Positions 5,839 through 8,038 of a DNA stretch of 8,038 bases are shown here, in pieces; position 1 is the stretch's first letter; each line of letters opens with the position of its first letter. Where the stretch lies: contig JAVBYA010000116.1 in the NCBI GenBank assembly GCA_030824295.1, positions 1 through 8,038 on the forward strand, read 5' to 3'. The stretch is from Bacteroidota bacterium (lineage in GTDB: Bacteria; Bacteroidota; Ignavibacteria; UBA10030; UBA8401). A program made the position numbers and the translations under genes. The notes beneath the pieces were generated by a model. The model searched no databases and was not told where the DNA came from. It saw nothing but the letters and a program-made list of their open reading frames with translations.

Positions 5839-6315
5839 TCAAGAATAGATATTTGCCAACATTGCAACTCCCAAAAGGGATAATAAAACACCAAAACAGC
5901 AAGAAAGATAGGAATCAAATTGTATCCCTCGTTCTATCACACTTTCGTTTGGATCGGTGGGTGAAACAAAAACCGTAACCGTTCGCACATGTTTGTATTT
6001 TTTCAATTTCCTTTTAACAAAGTCAGCGGAGATCGCCGGTATAGTGTCAATGAACGAAACTCTGCTTCCAATAAAACTTTTACCATTGATCGTATACTTA
6101 TAGCGAATGGAGGGGACATACGAAAGTACATCCATGCCCGTTGGGAAATCAGAGAGATAATGGTCAATATTTGTCACGACACCAACACCGATCATTTCGG
6201 CTTCGGTTGTGATCCAATCACTACTATCAATTGTGCGTGATAGATTTATTAAGAATGGATAAATGCCTGTTAAGCCTAGAATGATAAGTGCAATGCATGC
6301 TATCGTTTCTTCCAT
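5839..6315 (-). CDS. DUF3592 domain membrane protein
   Basis: A 158-residue inner-membrane protein with one hydrophobic helix at each end (about 5-26 and 136-155) and a soluble beta-rich domain between them. The domain fits DUF3592: W34 followed by an I/V-rich strand, VPSIRYKYTINGKSFIGSR (67-85), the variable F-I-D-T-I-P segment, and VTVFVSPTDPNESVIERG (113-130), matching the family's 'v.V.ydP.nP..s.le.G' ending. DUF3592 proteins are widespread and have no assigned biochemical function; membrane topology implies the central domain sits on one side of the membrane. The ATG at 6315 has a weak GAGAG upstream. The gap to the next upstream gene (6316-6529) is wide enough for its own promoter; TTGAGC-17 bases-TAATGA near 6365-6393 is a weak candidate. 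Confidence 0.85.
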   Translation of the reverse strand: MEETIACIALIILGLTGIYPFLINLSRTIDSSDWITTEAEMIGVGVVTNIDHYLSDFPTGMDVLSYVPSIRYKYTINGKSFIGSRVSFIDTIPAISADFVKRKLKKYKHVRTVTVFVSPTDPNESVIERGIQFDSYLSCCFGVLLSLLGVAMLANIYS

Positions 6316-6529
6316 AAATTGCTCTCACATCGTCTCTATTCAGTATCTAACAGTGCTCCCAATATCATTACATAGTCTTACCTTTACGCTCAATGGATAG
6401 CCCTTTGAAATACGTATTCATGTAAGACCTATTCGATTTATCAGCTTCTCAACTTGGCTTCACGCGGCAATGGTCAATTCATTATCAGGGACAGCAACAT
6501 AAACCAGAATTACCGGATCTACCGTCCGA
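6316..6529. other. Gap between lipoprotein and DUF3592 genes
   Basis: No gene is supported. Seven-base inverted arms GTCTTAC (6375-6381) and GTAAGAC (6422-6428) enclose about 40 bases; the significance is unclear. No strong terminator follows the lipoprotein stop. Confidence 0.3.
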
Positions 6530-7129
6530 TCAATGTTCATCCCTTGAGTATTCAACTGCAAACGCTACTTTATATGTGTCCGGTATCTTGCGCACCAACA
6601 TCCATTGGTTTTTAATAAAAGGCGCTTCACAATCCCCGTGCGGCTGAACCTTCACCTTGAATGTCACCATACGCAGACTATCAGTACGGATAATGGAAAC
6701 CTGATAATCCGGTTTCCTGCACCCGCTGCCGTCAACATTCTGTCCTAGAAGAGTGTATTTTGAGAAGTCAATGGATGGATGGGTATATCCTTCTGTGCCT
6801 TTGAACGGATAGCCGGAATAGAACACATTCTTTACAAGGACGGTATATTCAGAGTCGGAAAGGTTCGGATGCTGGTTCTTCATGGACTGAAGAACGGCGG
6901 GATATTGAGAATTCCAGTACTCTTGCAGCGGTTTAGTGTATCTATTATAGATCAACGTTTCATATTCTGCTTGCGTATTGATCACGACCTGGAGATTTCC
7001 TCCACTCGTTACCTGATCCATCCCTTCCAAAAGTATTTCAGTATCTGTGAGGTCAGGTCCGGTGCCATTCTGATTACAACTCCACGACAGCAATATTGCC
7101 AAGAGGAAAATACTAATGAAGAATTTCAT
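6530..7129 (-). CDS. Putative lipoprotein with PrcB-like C-terminal domain
   Basis: A 199-residue protein beginning MKFFISIFLLAILLSWSC, a typical lipoprotein signal with the modified cysteine probably C18; the box (S-W-S-C) is loose but acceptable for Bacteroidota. After a short G/N/D-rich linker the mature part is globular. Residues about 119-195, with YTLLGQNVDGSGCRKPDYQV (125-144) and WMLVRKIPDTYKVAF (176-190), recall the PrcB C-terminal domain found in small secreted proteins, judged by eye only. C137 and C167 could form a disulfide. The start at 7129 is fixed by AGGA seven bases upstream. It follows the beta-barrel gene on the same strand with a gap of about 120 bases. Role unknown; probably anchored in the outer or inner membrane facing the periplasm. 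Confidence 0.8.
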   Translation of the reverse strand: MKFFISIFLLAILLSWSCNQNGTGPDLTDTEILLEGMDQVTSGGNLQVVINTQAEYETLIYNRYTKPLQEYWNSQYPAVLQSMKNQHPNLSDSEYTVLVKNVFYSGYPFKGTEGYTHPSIDFSKYTLLGQNVDGSGCRKPDYQVSIIRTDSLRMVTFKVKVQPHGDCEAPFIKNQWMLVRKIPDTYKVAFAVEYSRDEH

Positions 7130-7136
7130 TCAAGCA

Positions 7137-7140
7137 TCCT
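7137..7140 (-). promoter_or_regulatory. Ribosome binding site of the lipoprotein gene
   Basis: AGGA on the minus strand lies seven bases before the ATG at 7129. It is one of the clearer Shine-Dalgarno sequences in the window and confirms the start, in agreement with the signal peptide beginning directly at that methionine. Confidence 0.55.
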
Positions 7141-7251
7141 TGCAGCTGATTAACAAAAGGTAACTCCAGAGCATCGAAAGATGTGAAAAAGGATCGAATG
7201 TTTAACAATACAATTACTTCTGGTGAAATCGCGGGTGAGGAGTGTGGTAAT

Positions 7252-7902
7252 TTACTTCCAGGAAAAGAATGAATAATTGAACCCGACTCGTGCGCTGATA
7301 TAAAGATATGGCGGCGGAACTCTGTGACGTGTTGACAATTCATCATCATTGGAGAGCCAAAAGATCACTCCGGGAGAGATATCTATGGTTGTATTGAAGG
7401 TATCGAGATGTCCCAGTACAATTCCTTGTCCAAGCCTTACATCAACTCCGCCGGCAACGCTCAATGACCCTGCCAATTCTTTATCATAAAAACTATCAGA
7501 ATATTTCCAGAAAGCAATGGCCAAACCTATCCCATAGGAAAAGTACTGATTCCGCCAGATCAGGTTTTCGGAATAGAAGTGCTTTGCGTCAAGCGCAACA
7601 TCAATGATCGTCAAACCGTTTTGTGACGAAAAATCAGTTGAACTGATTTCTTCTGGAATGGGAGAATGTAGATACGTCAATGTATATCGAATAGCCTGTT
7701 GTCGTTTACTATATCCCCACAGAGAGAGGGAATACTGTTGCAGCGCTGAAGGCCTATTCGAGTTGTCTAACCCCGTAGCGATCCCGATACCGGCCCATAA
7801 TTTATATGATTCCGGAGATGTATCAACATCATCTGAAGAAGTCTGCGCGACTAACATCGCTGTGGTCAAGACAGATAGAATGAGGTAATTGTTGATCCAC
7901 AT
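7252..7902 (-). CDS. Putative outer-membrane beta-barrel protein, hypothetical
   Basis: A 216-residue protein with a signal peptide (MWINNYLILSVLTTAMLVAQ, likely cleavage near residue 19-20). The mature part alternates polar and aromatic or aliphatic residues in strand-sized stretches, for example YKLWAGIGIATGL, IRYTLTYLH, YFSYGIGLAIAFWKYS, SLSVAGGVDVRL, TIDISPGVIFWL and LYISARVGFNYSFF. This fits a small eight-stranded outer-membrane barrel of the kind common in Bacteroidota. The chain ends close to an aromatic strand (NYSFFSWK), as barrel proteins often do. I do not recognise a specific family, and no plug, catalytic motif or sorting domain is visible. The ATG at 7902 has no good Shine-Dalgarno. 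The gene is first of the co-oriented envelope genes seen here. Confidence 0.72.
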   Translation of the reverse strand: MWINNYLILSVLTTAMLVAQTSSDDVDTSPESYKLWAGIGIATGLDNSNRPSALQQYSLSLWGYSKRQQAIRYTLTYLHSPIPEEISSTDFSSQNGLTIIDVALDAKHFYSENLIWRNQYFSYGIGLAIAFWKYSDSFYDKELAGSLSVAGGVDVRLGQGIVLGHLDTFNTTIDISPGVIFWLSNDDELSTRHRVPPPYLYISARVGFNYSFFSWK

Positions 7903-7933
7903 TAAAGTAAGGATGGCTCACTCCGCCGAACTG

Positions 7934-7964
7934 CGAAAATACAGATTCTATTGGCTCAGATAAA
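7934..7964 (-). promoter_or_regulatory. Possible Bacteroidota-type promoter before the beta-barrel gene
   Basis: On the minus strand TTTA (7964-7961) and TATTTTCG (7941-7934) are exactly 19 bases apart, one mismatch in each box from the Bacteroidota consensus TTTG-N19-TAnnTTTG. The start of transcription would fall about 25-30 bases before the ATG at 7902. The match is partial and the region is AT-rich, so chance is possible. The remaining 7965-8038 shows only an eight-base palindrome ATGATCAT (7994-8001). Confidence 0.28.
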
Positions 7965-8038
7965 CGCTAGCCACTGAATCTATACATTGAAATATGATCA
8001 TTAAAAATACTTATCCCTGAAAAAATTGATCTCATTGT

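Noticed and set aside
6368..6421. Minus-strand mini-frame of 17 codons between the lipoprotein and DUF3592 genes
   Set aside because: Too short to judge, without a ribosome site; expected by chance in a 214-base gap.
7113..7349. Minus-strand frame of 78 codons spanning the gap between beta-barrel and lipoprotein genes
   Set aside because: It runs out of frame across the end of the barrel gene and the start of the lipoprotein gene, both of which have better support.

Overview
The window reads as a piece of a Bacteroidota-like (FCB group: Bacteroidota, Ignavibacteriota, Chlorobiota) chromosome. This is inferred from a DUF2851 protein, which I know mainly from that group, from loosely conserved lipoprotein and outer-membrane signals, from often weak Shine-Dalgarno sequences, and from one possible Bacteroidota-style promoter. 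No rRNA, tRNA or other taxonomic marker is present, so the assignment is tentative. Every gene I can support lies on the minus strand and is read from high to low coordinates. I see no tRNA, rRNA, CRISPR array, insertion sequence or origin.

Left block, 1-3049, visibly GC-rich: a tight operon. In transcription order it holds a DUF2851 protein (1556-3049), a 103-residue protein of unknown function (1248-1559), the tRNA uridine-34 hydroxylase TrhO (290-1198), and the start of a two-helix membrane protein that runs off the left edge (1-293). Two of the three junctions are 4-base ATGA stop/start overlaps, which points to translational coupling. The third has a gap of about 50 bases before a GTG start. 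The operon ties an uncharacterised protein family to wobble-base tRNA hydroxylation.

Middle block, 3050-4227: a BrnT-type ribonuclease toxin (3521-3844) followed by a CopG/ribbon-helix-helix antitoxin (3256-3552), overlapping by 32 bases. A sigma70-like promoter whose -10 element sits inside an inverted repeat lies directly upstream, as expected for an autoregulated type II toxin-antitoxin module. Next to it is a 383-base stretch (3845-4227) without a convincing gene. It contains a short plus-strand open frame that resembles part of a helix-turn-helix protein and may be a remnant.

Right block, 4228-8038, lower GC: four envelope-type genes with gaps of 120-215 bases. They are a secreted gluzincin-like metallopeptidase with an HELVH motif (4228-5715), a DUF3592 membrane protein (5839-6315), a putative lipoprotein with a C-terminal domain reminiscent of PrcB (6530-7129), and a putative outer-membrane beta-barrel protein (7252-7902). 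The drop in GC, the hypothetical content and the toxin-antitoxin module at the boundary suggest that the region right of about 3.2 kb is more variable, accessory DNA next to a conserved operon. I did not find a clearly new multi-gene system. The best leads are the DUF2851/TrhO operon and the uncharacterised peptidase.
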